From NCBI GenBank assembly GCA_017302505.1, contig JAFLDH010000001.1, forward strand, positions 28,993 to 92,992: 64,000 nt of DNA. The letters run 5' to 3'. Shown here in pieces: positions 27,240-36,267 of the stretch. The stretch's first letter is position 1. Every line of letters begins with the position of its first letter. The position numbers were made by a program, and so were the translations under genes. The notes under the pieces are model-generated. The model was not told the origin of the DNA. It worked only from the letters and a program-made list of their open reading frames with translations, and ran no database searches. Source of the stretch: Burkholderiales bacterium. GTDB lineage: Bacteria; Pseudomonadota; Gammaproteobacteria; Burkholderiales; Burkholderiaceae_C.

Positions 27240-29645
27240 TCATTGCAGGCGTGCCCGCTTGAGCAGCGCCGAGTTGACGATCACCGACAGCGAGGACAGC
27301 GCCATTGCCGCGGCGGCGATGATCGGGTTGAGCAGCCCGAAGGCGGCGATCGGCACGCCGATCGCGTTGTAGATGAAGGCCCAGAACAGGTTGCGCTTGA
27401 TCGTGCGCATCGTTGCCCGCGAGAGCCGGATGCCGGTCACCACGTCGCGCACGTCGCTGCGCACGAGGATGATGCCGCCGGTCTCCTTGGCCACGTCCGA
27501 GCCCGACCCGATGGCGATGCCGATGTCCGCAGTCGCCAGCGCCGGGGCATCGTTGACGCCGTCGCCGACCATCGCCACCACCTTGCCGGCTTGCTGCAGT
27601 TCCTTGATCACGCGCGCCTTGTCCGAGGGCAGCACGTCGGCAATCACCCGGTCGATCTCCAGCGCGCGGCCGATCGCCGCCGCGGTGCGCGCGTTGTCCC
27701 CTGTCAGCATCACCACCTCGATGCCTTCGACGCGCAGCGAGCGCACGGCCTCGCGCGCCTCGGGCTTGATCGTGTCGGCGACCGCGATCACCGCGGCAAG
27801 TTCACCGTCGCAGGCGAGCAGCATCGCCGTCTTGCCGTCCGCCTGGAAGCGCTCCATGTCCTGACCGACCGACCCGACGTCGATGCCGGCGCCCTCCATC
27901 AGCCGCCGGTTGCCGAACAGCACCTCGCGCCCCTCGACCTGGCCACGCACACCATGGCCCGGCACGGCCTCGAAGCCCTGCACCGCGCAGGGTTCGATGC
28001 CCGTCTCCCGGGCGCCGCGCAGGATGGCCTCGGCCAGCGGATGTTCCGAGCCGGCCTCCAGGCTGGCGGCGAGGCGCAACGCCTGATCGTGGTCACAGTG
28101 CCCGCAGGGCTGCAGATCGGTCAGGGCCGGCTCGCCGCGGGTCAGCGTGCCGGTCTTGTCGAACACGACGGTGGTGAGGCGTTCGGCCTTCTCGAGGATC
28201 TCACCGCCGCGGATCAGGATGCCTGCCTGTGCGCCGCGCCCCACGCCCACCATCAGCGCTGCCGGCGTGGCGATGCCGAGCGCGCAGGGACAGGCGATGA
28301 TCAGGACGGCGATGAACGCGAGCAGGCCCTGCGGGAAGTTGCCGGCCAGCCACCAGAGCGCGAACGCGGCGATCGCCGTGCCGACCACCGCCGGCACGAA
28401 GTAGCGCGTCACCTGGTCGGCGATGCGCTGGATCGGCGCACTGCTGGTCTGCGCGTCCTCGACCATCTTGACGATCTGCGCGAGCGCGGTCTCGGCGCCG
28501 ATGCGCGTGGCGCGGAAGCGGAAGCTGCCGGTGCGATTCAGCGTGCCGCCGATCACCGCCGCGCTGGCCTGCTTGTCGACGGGCATCGACTCGCCGGTAA
28601 GCATCGACTCGTCCACCGACGAGGCGCCCTCGAGCACCACGCCGTCGGTCGCGATGCGTTCGCCTGGCCGCACGACGATCGTCTCGCCCACCATCACCTG
28701 CTCGGCCGGGATCTCGACCTCTTCGCCGCCGCGCAGCACGTGGGCGGTCGCGGGCTTGAGGTCGAGCAGCTTGCGCACCGCCGCCGAGGAGTGCTTCTTG
28801 ATGATCTCCTCCATGTACTTGCCCAGCAGCACGAAGGCGATGATCACCGCCGAGACCTCGAAGTAGACGTCGCGCTCCTCGATCTTCACCGGCAGCACCG
28901 ACGGGAAGAACAGCACGGCCACGCTGTAGAAGTAGGCCACCGAGGTGCCGAGCGCGATCAGCAGGTCCATGTTGATGGACCGGTTGCGCAGCGCGTTGAA
29001 GGCGCCGACGTAGAAACCCCAGCCGCCGATGAACTGCACCGGCGTCACCAGCAGGAACAGCCACATGCCCCAGGTGAACCAGGGCAGCGCCGGTATCGGC
29101 ACCCAGGTGATCAGCGTCGCGCCGGTGGCCAGCGCGAGGAAGGCGCCGGCGCGCATGATCGCCAGCGCCAGCACGCCGGTGAGCGCGATCGCGACGCGCG
29201 TGCGCATCGACTTCAGCTCGGCCTCGGGCGACTCGAAGGTGCGTTGGCAGCCCGCGCTGCAGAAGTAGTAGCTGCGCCCGGCACGGTCGGTGCGCAGCGC
29301 GGTGGCCTTGTCGACCACCATGCCGCACACCGGGTCCTTCGCCTGGCCCGACTCGGCGCGTCGCAGAACGCTCTGCAGCGGGCGGCCCGCCGCATGCCTG
29401 TCCGTATCGAGGGCGGTTGTGGCATTCACGGGCGCGGCTTCGGATGTGCCCGCGTGAACGCCGATGTAGCGCGCCGGATCGAGCTTGAACTTGCTCAGAC
29501 AATGCCCTGAGCAGAACAGGTAGGTCCGCCCGCCGTGTTCGGTGCGCCCCGCCGCCTGGGCCGGATCCACGGTCATGCTGCACACCGGGTCGACCGAAGC
29601 GGTGGTCGATGCAGCGGATCCGTCGTGAAGCACTGCCTGTGTCAT
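27240..29645 (-). CDS. Copper/silver P1B-ATPase with two N-terminal YHS domains
   Basis: 801 aa from ATG 29645 (GGGAG 6 bp upstream). Instead of HMA domains it has two YHS domains: D-P-V-C-S-M-T-V-D with F-C-S-G-H-C, and D-P-V-C-G-M-V-V-D with F-C-S-A-G-C, both rich in Cys ligands. The core has [23 protein letters not shown] and G-D-G-V-N-D-A-P, and the helix marks for Cu+/Ag+. It exports monovalent copper or silver to the periplasm. The start overlaps the cfa stop by 4 bp, so it is coupled to a membrane lipid enzyme. It is one of three P1B-ATPases here, each with a different N-terminus. Confidence 0.93.
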   Translation of the reverse strand: MTQAVLHDGSAASTTASVDPVCSMTVDPAQAAGRTEHGGRTYLFCSGHCLSKFKLDPARYIGVHAGTSEAAPVNATTALDTDRHAAGRPLQSVLRRAESGQAKDPVCGMVVDKATALRTDRAGRSYYFCSAGCQRTFESPEAELKSMRTRVAIALTGVLALAIMRAGAFLALATGATLITWVPIPALPWFTWGMWLFLLVTPVQFIGGWGFYVGAFNALRNRSINMDLLIALGTSVAYFYSVAVLFFPSVLPVKIEERDVYFEVSAVIIAFVLLGKYMEEIIKKHSSAAVRKLLDLKPATAHVLRGGEEVEIPAEQVMVGETIVVRPGERIATDGVVLEGASSVDESMLTGESMPVDKQASAAVIGGTLNRTGSFRFRATRIGAETALAQIVKMVEDAQTSSAPIQRIADQVTRYFVPAVVGTAIAAFALWWLAGNFPQGLLAFIAVLIIACPCALGIATPAALMVGVGRGAQAGILIRGGEILEKAERLTTVVFDKTGTLTRGEPALTDLQPCGHCDHDQALRLAASLEAGSEHPLAEAILRGARETGIEPCAVQGFEAVPGHGVRGQVEGREVLFGNRRLMEGAGIDVGSVGQDMERFQADGKTAMLLACDGELAAVIAVADTIKPEAREAVRSLRVEGIEVVMLTGDNARTAAAIGRALEIDRVIADVLPSDKARVIKELQQAGKVVAMVGDGVNDAPALATADIGIAIGSGSDVAKETGGIILVRSDVRDVVTGIRLSRATMRTIKRNLFWAFIYNAIGVPIAAFGLLNPIIAAAAMALSSLSVIVNSALLKRARLQ

Positions 29646-30979
29646 GTCCATCTCCCGACTGAAGAACCGTAGAGATCGCGGCGGGTCAGCGGGACCGGCC
29701 ACGCTCCGCCATCGCGCTTCGAAGCGACGATCTGGTAGATGCCCGTGCCTCCCGCCTCGAACTCCAGCGCGCAGGCCGCCATGTAGAGCCGCCAGACGCG
29801 CCAGGTCGGCTCGTCGACTTCCCGCAGCGCCTCGTCGCGGCGCGCCTCCAGACGCTGCACCCAATGCCGCAGCGTCAACGCGTAATGCGGGCGCAGACCT
29901 TCGACGTCGTGGATCTCGAAGCCGGCCCGCTCCATGCCGAGCTGGATGTTGCTGACGCAGTCGAGCTCGCCGTCCGGGAACACGTAGCGATTGATGAACT
30001 CGGTCGCGACGGTCCGGTTCCAGCCCTCCTCGTCGTGGGTGATGCCGTGGTTGAGGAACAGCCCGCCGGGCCGCAGCGCGCGCTGGACCGCGGCGTAGTA
30101 GGCGGGCAGGTTCGCCAGGCCGACATGCTCGAACATGCCGACGCTGGACACCTTGTCATAGACCGCGGCGCCGCCGAGATCGCGGTAGTCTCGCAACTCG
30201 ACCGTCACGAGGTTCTGCAGGCCCTCGTTGCGGATGCGCTCGCGGGCGTACTCGAGTTGCCGCTGGCTGAGTGTGATGCCGTGCGCGCGAACGCCGTGAT
30301 GACGCGCCGCCCAACACACGAGCGCGCCCCAGCCGCAGCCGATGTCGAGCAGGCGGTCTCCGGCCTGCAGGCGCAGCTTGCGACAGATGTGCTCCAGCTT
30401 GTTTCGCTGGGCCTGCTCCAGCGAGTCGTCGGGCGTCTCGAAGTAGGCGCACGAGTAGACCCGCTCGGCATCCAGCCACAGGCCGTAGAACGTGTTGGAC
30501 ACGTCGTAGTGGAACGATATCGCCGCCCGGTCGGTCTGGCGTGAATGGCGATGCGCGAACCGCCGGGCCACGCGCGAGGCCAGCCCCCCACCCGGCTTCA
30601 GGCCGTCCTGGTCGGACACCCGCAGCAGCAATGCGTCACGCCACAGCGCCAGCTTATCGCGCCAGGTCAGCGAGACCGTCTCGAAGTGGGCCTTCAGTGC
30701 CAGTGCGCTGTACAGGTCGCCTTCGACATCGATGACACCGCGGAAGTACGCGTCGGCCAGCAACAGCGGATCGGGCCGCAGCACGAGGCGGCGCAACAGC
30801 CCGGGGTCGCGGATCACGAGCGTGTACTCGGGATGGACCTCGAGTTCGTGCAGGATCGCAGCGCCCAGCCTCAGCGCCGGTGGCCGTTCGATGCCCGCCA
30901 ACAAGCGTTGCAGGATGCGCAGCGCCGGGCCGTGCAGGTCCGCGGGCACGGATTGGGCGAGCGTGGTCGAGGAACTCAT
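29642..30979 (-). CDS. cfa: Cyclopropane-fatty-acyl-phospholipid synthase
   Basis: 445 aa from ATG 30979 (AAGGA upstream). The SAM fold motif L-D-I-G-C-G-W-G-A-L-V-C-W-A-A and the catalytic region S-V-G-M-F-E-H-V-G, plus F-H-Y-D-V-S-N and Y-S-C-A-Y-F earlier, are those of Cfa. It adds a methylene bridge to unsaturated acyl chains of membrane lipids. Length is that of the longer Cfa/MmaA class, with a helical N-terminal domain of 100 residues. It lies 11 bp after the phosphorylase-like gene and overlaps the copper ATPase; oleate hydratase, an enzyme on the same kind of acyl double bond, is three genes upstream. Confidence 0.92.
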   Translation of the reverse strand: MSSSTTLAQSVPADLHGPALRILQRLLAGIERPPALRLGAAILHELEVHPEYTLVIRDPGLLRRLVLRPDPLLLADAYFRGVIDVEGDLYSALALKAHFETVSLTWRDKLALWRDALLLRVSDQDGLKPGGGLASRVARRFAHRHSRQTDRAAISFHYDVSNTFYGLWLDAERVYSCAYFETPDDSLEQAQRNKLEHICRKLRLQAGDRLLDIGCGWGALVCWAARHHGVRAHGITLSQRQLEYARERIRNEGLQNLVTVELRDYRDLGGAAVYDKVSSVGMFEHVGLANLPAYYAAVQRALRPGGLFLNHGITHDEEGWNRTVATEFINRYVFPDGELDCVSNIQLGMERAGFEIHDVEGLRPHYALTLRHWVQRLEARRDEALREVDEPTWRVWRLYMAACALEFEAGGTGIYQIVASKRDGGAWPVPLTRRDLYGSSVGRWT

Positions 30980-30990
30980 CGGTCTGTCCT

Positions 30991-32154
30991 TCAGGTCTTC
31001 AGGTGCTTGGCGTCTGTGTCGCCGAAGATCAGGGCCGTGTCGCCAATGACGGCGACCAGCGGGATGTGGCGAAGGTCGTCCACGACCGCCGCGCGTTGCC
31101 CTTCGCTGGCCGCGTGCACGGTGAACAGCGGTTGGCCGCGTTCCACGCGGTCGCCGATCCGTGTGTGCAGCACGATCCCGGCACCGGTCCCGCAAGGTGC
31201 GCCGGCCAGCACCGCGACGCGCTGCACATGCGCGCCGTCAAGCGACCTGACGTAACCCGCTTGGTCGGCGGTGACGGTTTCGGCATGCGGCGCCAGGGTC
31301 GGCTCGCGAAATCCGCCCTGCGCCTGGCAGATCGCCTGGAACCGGGACCAAGCCACGCCACTGTCAAGAAGTTGCCACGCGTCGGCTTCACCATGGCCGG
31401 GACGGCTCCTTCCGCACATCTCGAGCAGTTGGCCCGCTTCGGCCAGCGCCCGCATGCGAAGGTCGACAGGCGCCGCAGCGGCGCCGCGCAGCACGGCCAG
31501 GACGTCCAGCGCTTCGGGCGCCGGGCCAACGCCCAGGCCCACTGGCTGCGACCCTGCCGAGCGGGCAATGCGGACTCGCAGTCCGACGGCCGCGCCGACT
31601 GCAGCGAACAGATCCTGCAGGCGATGCAGGCGAGCGTCGTCCGGAACTGCGGCAGCGCGTCCAATGGTGACGTTGACGAGGAGGTGGGTGATGCCCGCGG
31701 CCAACCGGCGCGACAGCGCCGACGCGACCAGATGGGCGTCGTCCGCAGCGCGGCTCCACGGCAGGTGCCCGCCAACCCCGGCGGCACCGGCCCGGGCGAT
31801 GCAGGCACCCTCGCGCGACACGACGCGCGACGCGGTCGCACGATCGATCTCCACATGGGTCAGCGTGGCCATCGCGTCGGCGGTGCTCCACGCCCGCGCA
31901 TCGGCCGGCAGCGAGAAGTGCGGCATCGTCGCACCCGCCGCCGCCACGATCGCCGCAACGATCGGGGTCGTGCGACGTCCGCGGATAGGGTCCAGGCCGT
32001 GGCGGTCGACGACGCAGGTCGCATCCCAGACGAGGACAGGTGCCTCGGCGGTCCAGAGGCGCACGAGGGCGATCGCGTTCCGAACCGCAACGTCGCGGTG
32101 TGGACGCACCCCGTCCGCAGGGACGGGCAAGCGGCGTTCGTCGCTCGTGCACAT
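30991..32154 (-). CDS. Degenerate thymidine/AMP-phosphorylase-like protein (probably not a phosphorylase)
   Basis: 387 aa from ATG 32154, 4 bp after the methyltransferase stop. It aligns over most of its length with the phosphorylase at 12450, but lacks the N-terminal 90 residues and the phosphate site: K-H-C-V-G-G-L-P-G-N-R-T-T is R-H-G-L-D-P-I-R-G-R-R-T-T here. S-S-R-A-I-T-S-P-A-G-T-A-D-T is S-L-P-A-D-A-R-A-W-S-T-A-D-A and the catalytic K-K-A-A-A-G is R-R-L-A-A-G. The frame is nevertheless open and the gene is tightly packed, so it is probably a maintained pseudoenzyme or a protein with a new role rather than a fresh pseudogene. Its neighbours modify lipids, not nucleosides. Confidence 0.75.
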   Translation of the reverse strand: MCTSDERRLPVPADGVRPHRDVAVRNAIALVRLWTAEAPVLVWDATCVVDRHGLDPIRGRRTTPIVAAIVAAAGATMPHFSLPADARAWSTADAMATLTHVEIDRATASRVVSREGACIARAGAAGVGGHLPWSRAADDAHLVASALSRRLAAGITHLLVNVTIGRAAAVPDDARLHRLQDLFAAVGAAVGLRVRIARSAGSQPVGLGVGPAPEALDVLAVLRGAAAAPVDLRMRALAEAGQLLEMCGRSRPGHGEADAWQLLDSGVAWSRFQAICQAQGGFREPTLAPHAETVTADQAGYVRSLDGAHVQRVAVLAGAPCGTGAGIVLHTRIGDRVERGQPLFTVHAASEGQRAAVVDDLRHIPLVAVIGDTALIFGDTDAKHLKT

Positions 32155-32158
32155 GGTG

Positions 32159-32821
32159 TCACGGCCCCCCAAAGCGGCCGCTGCCCGCTCGCGCACGCGG
32201 CAGGAAGCGCGGGGTGCGCGCGGCATAGCGCGCCCATTCGTCGCCGAACTGTCTCTCGGCCTCGCGCTCCTCGGCGATCGACAGGCGCACGTACATCCAC
32301 ACGAGCACCGGAAACATCGCCAGAGTGAGAATCGTCGGCCACTGGAGCAGGAAGCCGAACAGGATCGCGACGAAGCCGACGTACTGCGGGTGGCGCAGCC
32401 GCGCGTAGGGACCGGCCACCGCCAAGGTACCCTGGCGCTGGTTCTGGTACAGCACCCTCCACGCCGACGAGAGCAGCCAGAACCCGCCGCCGATGAAGAG
32501 GGCGCTGAGCAGGTGGAAGGGTCCGAAGTGCGGATTGGCGCGCCAGCCGAACATCACCTCGAGCAGGTGCCCGGCGTCGTGTGACAGGAAGTCCACCCCG
32601 GGAAAGCGGCTTCCGAGCCAGCCCGACAGCAGGTAGATCGTCAGCGGGAAACCGTACATCTCGGTGAACAGCGCCACCAGGAAGGCCGAGAACGCGCCGA
32701 AGGATCGCCAATCGCGCGCCGAGCGCGGCCGCGCGAAGCTGAACGCGAAGAGGATGAACACCAGCGAGTTGACGACCACCAGCATCCAGAGCCCGTACGC
32801 GGGACCAGCAATGTGATTCAT
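32159..32821 (-). CDS. ICMT/PEMT-like membrane methyltransferase, copy 2
   Basis: 220 aa from ATG 32821. It has the same design as the protein at 3006: N-terminal Y-G-L-W-M-L-V-V-V-N-S, E-M-Y-G-F-P-L-T-I-Y-L-L-S-G-W, then G-P-Y-A-R-L-R-H-P-Q-Y-V-G-F and A-E-E-R-E. This copy keeps the Gly of R-H-P-x-Y-x-G that copy 1 has as Ala. It probably methylates a membrane-embedded substrate with SAM. It is the third gene of the run that starts with the MerR gene at 34957. The two copies are close enough to suggest a duplication within the island or import from related islands. Confidence 0.8.
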   Translation of the reverse strand: MNHIAGPAYGLWMLVVVNSLVFILFAFSFARPRSARDWRSFGAFSAFLVALFTEMYGFPLTIYLLSGWLGSRFPGVDFLSHDAGHLLEVMFGWRANPHFGPFHLLSALFIGGGFWLLSSAWRVLYQNQRQGTLAVAGPYARLRHPQYVGFVAILFGFLLQWPTILTLAMFPVLVWMYVRLSIAEEREAERQFGDEWARYAARTPRFLPRARAGSGRFGGP

Positions 32822-32873
32822 GTTGGCAACCTGTCCGGAAGGGCAAGGCACCGGACCACCGGTGCCCCGTCTG

Positions 32874-34460
32874 TCAACCCATCAGCGTCCGCAGGCTGGC
32901 CAGTGCGGCCGCCGGGTCGGTGATGCCGTGATAGATCGGCGGGATCTCGTTGCCCAGGCCAAGAAGCCCATACACGGCGTGCATGGCACCGCGCACCGAA
33001 TACTCGACGGTGAAGACGACGTCCTCGGGGATCTCGACGTACTGTCCAAGGAGCGCAAAGTTCGCCGCGCCCAGGGGAACGACCGGCGGCCGGTCGGCAA
33101 TCTCGCGGCGCTCGAACTCGCTGGTGATGTACGGCATCATCACGGGGATGGTCGTCGTGGTCCTCTGCACCTCGTCGCGGATGTCGTCGAAGCGCAGGTG
33201 ACCCATCAACTCGGCGAGGATCTCGCGCCCGGTGGCCTGCGCCATCGTCTTGCGGATGTAGTTGCCCGGGTTGTCGATGAACAGCCCGTAGCCCCAGATG
33301 GTGAACACGTCGTCCGGCTGGCCTGCGAAGTGCGGCGGATGCGGCACGACGATGGACATCAGCCAGTTCGAGTCCTTGAACGTCATCAGGCCGCCGGTAC
33401 CCGGGGCGTTGCCGGTGAATTCCTGGATGCGTTGCACGAGCGCCGGGCTGCGCATTGTCAGCGTGAACGACTCCCACTTGCTCTCGTCGACATTGCCGCA
33501 GAAGGCGTTCGGCCGCCCGAGGCCGTGCGTCTTGCGAGCCATGGATTCCCAGAGGGTCCAAGCGCCGTCGCGCTTGTCGCGCAGCAGCACCGGGGCGTGG
33601 TCGTCGTCGCCATAGGTCGCGTCGGCAGTCATCGAGCCGATCGTGATGAACGCCAGGTCCGAAGGGCCGACGCGGTACGTGAGCGGCTTTCCGCCACGCT
33701 GCGCGTGCAGCGTCTCGACGCGGCGGTGCGGACCTTGCTCGACAAAGTCGACGTCGACGACCTTCGTTCCCAGATCGAACTGGACCCCCTGCCTGCGCAG
33801 CCAGGCCTCCATCGGCCTGACGATGGCGTCGTACTGGTTCAGTGACGTGCGACGCACGCCGGCCAGCGTGTGGATGCGCGGGAACTCCTGCAGGAATCTG
33901 AGCATGTAGCGCTTGAGCTCGATGGCGCTGTGCCAGTTCTGGAACGCGAAGGTGGTGCGCCACATCGCCCAGAAGTTCGTGTCGAAGAAGTGGGGCGAGA
34001 AGCAGTCCTCGATGCGCTTGGTATGCAGCGCCCGCTCGGGCGTCGCCAGCAAGCGCATCAGCTCCAGGCGGTCCTGCAGGTTGAAACCGAGATCGCTCGC
34101 GTCGAGGATGCGGCGCTCGCGGTCGATCAGGCGCGCCTTCGAGTCGGACCGCCACTCGTCGTTGAAGGCCCAGGTCTGCTGCTTGACCGTCTTGCCGGCA
34201 TCGTCGAGCGAGGGAATGCTGTCGAGCACGTTCCACAGGCAGACGTATGTTTCCTCCGTCAGCATCCGCCCGCCGCGCGAGACAAAGCCCTTGATGGGGT
34301 CGCCCGAGCCATCGAGCGCTCCGCCCGCCAGCGCAAGCTCCTCGATGATGTGGATGTTGCCGCCCTGAAACCCGCCGTCGCGGATCAGCAGCACGGCGGC
34401 GGACAGCGAAGCGATGCCTGCTCCGACGAGGAAGGCGTGGCGTTCTTCATTGTGTTGCAT
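32874..34460 (-). CDS. ohyA: Oleate hydratase (myosin-cross-reactive-antigen family)
   Basis: 528 aa from ATG 34460, near the 550-590 usual for the family. FAD-binding G-A-G-I-A-S-L-S-A-A begins at residue 13, followed by the cofactor-contact region G-G-A-L-D-G-S-G and R-G-G-R-M. The later blocks N-F-W-A-M-W-R-T-T-F-A-F, G-L-M-T-F-K-D-S-N-W and P-A-G-N-like I-D-N-P-G-N-Y-I are conserved in oleate hydratases. The enzyme adds water across the cis-9 double bond of free fatty acids, giving 10-hydroxy fatty acids, which detoxifies unsaturated fatty acids. It is 44 bp after a MerR gene on the same strand, its likely regulator. Confidence 0.93.
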   Translation of the reverse strand: MQHNEERHAFLVGAGIASLSAAVLLIRDGGFQGGNIHIIEELALAGGALDGSGDPIKGFVSRGGRMLTEETYVCLWNVLDSIPSLDDAGKTVKQQTWAFNDEWRSDSKARLIDRERRILDASDLGFNLQDRLELMRLLATPERALHTKRIEDCFSPHFFDTNFWAMWRTTFAFQNWHSAIELKRYMLRFLQEFPRIHTLAGVRRTSLNQYDAIVRPMEAWLRRQGVQFDLGTKVVDVDFVEQGPHRRVETLHAQRGGKPLTYRVGPSDLAFITIGSMTADATYGDDDHAPVLLRDKRDGAWTLWESMARKTHGLGRPNAFCGNVDESKWESFTLTMRSPALVQRIQEFTGNAPGTGGLMTFKDSNWLMSIVVPHPPHFAGQPDDVFTIWGYGLFIDNPGNYIRKTMAQATGREILAELMGHLRFDDIRDEVQRTTTTIPVMMPYITSEFERREIADRPPVVPLGAANFALLGQYVEIPEDVVFTVEYSVRGAMHAVYGLLGLGNEIPPIYHGITDPAAALASLRTLMG

Positions 34461-34504
34461 GGTGTCTTTCCCCTTCTTGGCGTTGAAATGAGGCCGGGAC
34501 GGCA

Positions 34505-34957
34505 TCAGGACTTGCCGTCAGCGCCGCGATGCGCGCGCTTGGCAGGTGCGTCGGACGGTGCGAAACCCTCGATGAGGCCACATACCGAGTGGCCGTCGGG
34601 CACGCCGTCGGGACGCCTCTTCCAGTCGGCCACCGCCTGCTGCATGCGCCGATGCAGGCGCAGGGCTTGGTCCAGCTGTCGGCCCTGCTCCGCGAGGCGC
34701 TGGTCGAGCAAGGTGCGCGCGCGCGGACACGGCAGTTCGCCACGTTGCCCCATCTCGACGAGTTCGGCAGCGTCCCTGAGCGTGAAGCCCAGCGCCAGCG
34801 AGCCGCGGATGAAGCGCACGCGCGCGACAGTGCGCTCCGAGAACCTGCGGTAGCCGTTCTCGGTCCGACCGTCCGCCTCCACCAGGCCGACCCGCAGGTA
34901 GTGGCGCAGCGTGTCGGTGGTCACACCAGCCTGCCGCGCGCACTCGATCAGTCGCAT
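34505..34957 (-). CDS. MerR-family metal-type regulator
   Basis: 150 aa from ATG 34957 (GGAGGAATG upstream). The N-terminal helix-turn-helix R-Q-A-G-V-T-T-D-T-L-R-H-Y-L-R-V-G-L-V and the block F-I-R-G-S-L-A-L-G-F-T-L-R-D-A are MerR type. Possible metal ligands are Cys in E-L-P-C-P-R-A-R before the dimerisation helix and V-C-G-L-I-E-G-F in the C-terminal loop, as in CueR/ZntR relatives. It heads the run containing oleate hydratase, the copper ATPase and FtsH. A dyad just upstream (35009-35031) suggests autoregulation. The C-terminus is rich in Ala, Lys and Arg. Confidence 0.85.
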   Translation of the reverse strand: MRLIECARQAGVTTDTLRHYLRVGLVEADGRTENGYRRFSERTVARVRFIRGSLALGFTLRDAAELVEMGQRGELPCPRARTLLDQRLAEQGRQLDQALRLHRRMQQAVADWKRRPDGVPDGHSVCGLIEGFAPSDAPAKRAHRGADGKS

Positions 34958-35008
34958 CGCATTCCTCCGTCGCCGCAGCGCCGCGCCGACTCCCGGGCAG
35001 CAAGTCTC

Positions 35009-35033
35009 GACCCGGGTGCTGCACACGGGTCAA
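35009..35033 (-). promoter_or_regulatory. MerR-type promoter/operator for the 34957 regulator
   Basis: Reading the minus strand, TTGACC (35028-35033) is followed 19 bp later by GAGACT. Inside are perfect 6-bp arms GACCCG and CGGGTC (35026-35031 and 35009-35014) 11 bp apart. A long 19-bp spacer with a dyad over it is the layout of MerR-family autoregulated promoters. The site is 52 bp before the regulator start. The -10 is a poor match, as expected for an activator-dependent promoter. Confidence 0.5.
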
Positions 35034-35064
35034 GTCCCCGCGTGACCGGGCCGGCTCGCATCGC

Positions 35065-36249
35065 TCAGATCCGCTCGAGCGCCAGCGCGACGGCCTGACC
35101 GCCGCCGATGCACAGCGTCACGATGCCGCGGCGCAGGCCGTCGCGCTGCATCGCGTGCAGCAGCCGGGTGGTGAGGACCGCTCCGGTCGCTCCGATCGGG
35201 TGCCCGTGCGCGATGGCGCCGCCCTCGACATTGACCACGTCCTCGGCGAAACCGAGTTCGCGCTGGCAGGCCAGCGCGATGGCCGCGAAGGCCTCGTTGA
35301 TCTCGACCCGGTCGACGTCCCCGATGGACCAGCCGGCACGCTCGAGCGCCTGGCGCACGGCCGGCAGCGGCCCGAGCCCGAAGAAGTTCGGGTCCACGGC
35401 GCCGATGCCGAAAGCCGCCAGGCGCGCCTGCGGCTGCAGCCCCTGGCGCTCGGCCCAGCCGCGCTCGGCCACCACCATCGCGGCCGCGCCACTGTTGAGG
35501 CCTGGCGCATTGCCCGCGGTGATCGTGCCCTCCTTGCGGAAGGCGGGCTTGAGCCGCGCCAGCGACTCCACCGTGGTGTCGGGCCGGTTGTGCTCGTCGC
35601 GCGCGAACGGCACCGGCCCCTTGCGACCGGGCACCTGCAGGGTGACGATCTCGGCGTCGAACCGGCCGGCGGCCTGCGCGGCCGAGAACGCCTGCTGGGA
35701 GCGCAGCGCCCAGCGGTCCTGGTCCTCGCGGGATATGCCGCAGCGGATCACCAGATCCTCGGTGTGCCAGCCGGCATGCTGCCCGCTGATGGCGTCGTGC
35801 AGTCCGTCCAGCAGCATGCTGTCGAACAGCGTCACGTCGCCCATGCGCGCGCCCCAGCGCCCCTGCGGCAGCAGGTAGGGCGCGCGGTCCATGTTCTCCA
35901 TGCCGCCGGCCACCGCGCAATCGACCATGCCTGCCGCCACCTCGAGCGCAGCGCTGACGACGGCTTGCGCCCCGGATCCGCAGACGCGGTTGACCGTCAG
36001 CGCAGGCACTTCGACGGGAAGCCCCGCCGCCAGGCCCGCCTGGCGAGCCGGGTTCATCCGGTTGCCGGCCTGGATGACGTTGCCCATCACAAGCGACTGC
36101 ACCTGGGATCCGGCGAGGCCATTGCGCAGCAGCGTCTCGCGGATCACCGCGGCGCCAAGGTCGCTGGCGGGTACATCCTTGAGCGAACCGCCGTAGGTGC
36201 CGATGGGGGTGCGGACGGCGCCGCAGATGACGACTTCGTTGGTAGCCAT
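35065..36249 (-). CDS. Acetyl-CoA C-acetyltransferase (thiolase)
   Basis: 394 aa from ATG 36249 (AGGAGAG upstream), standard length. Nucleophile Cys in N-R-V-C-G-S-G-A-Q-A near residue 88, N-E-A-F-A, the His motif G-G-A-I-A-H-G-H-P-I-G-A-T-G-A and the second Cys in L-C-I-G-G-G-Q are all present. It condenses two acetyl-CoA to acetoacetyl-CoA, or reverses this. It is the last gene of the run AckA-PduL, thiolase; acetyl-CoA made by the fusion is its direct substrate. With a PhaC-like hydrolase in the same run the product could feed polyhydroxybutyrate, though no acetoacetyl-CoA reductase is in the window. Confidence 0.94.
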   Translation of the reverse strand: MATNEVVICGAVRTPIGTYGGSLKDVPASDLGAAVIRETLLRNGLAGSQVQSLVMGNVIQAGNRMNPARQAGLAAGLPVEVPALTVNRVCGSGAQAVVSAALEVAAGMVDCAVAGGMENMDRAPYLLPQGRWGARMGDVTLFDSMLLDGLHDAISGQHAGWHTEDLVIRCGISREDQDRWALRSQQAFSAAQAAGRFDAEIVTLQVPGRKGPVPFARDEHNRPDTTVESLARLKPAFRKEGTITAGNAPGLNSGAAAMVVAERGWAERQGLQPQARLAAFGIGAVDPNFFGLGPLPAVRQALERAGWSIGDVDRVEINEAFAAIALACQRELGFAEDVVNVEGGAIAHGHPIGATGAVLTTRLLHAMQRDGLRRGIVTLCIGGGQAVALALERI

Positions 36250-36267
36250 GACTCTCTCCTGTGTTGA

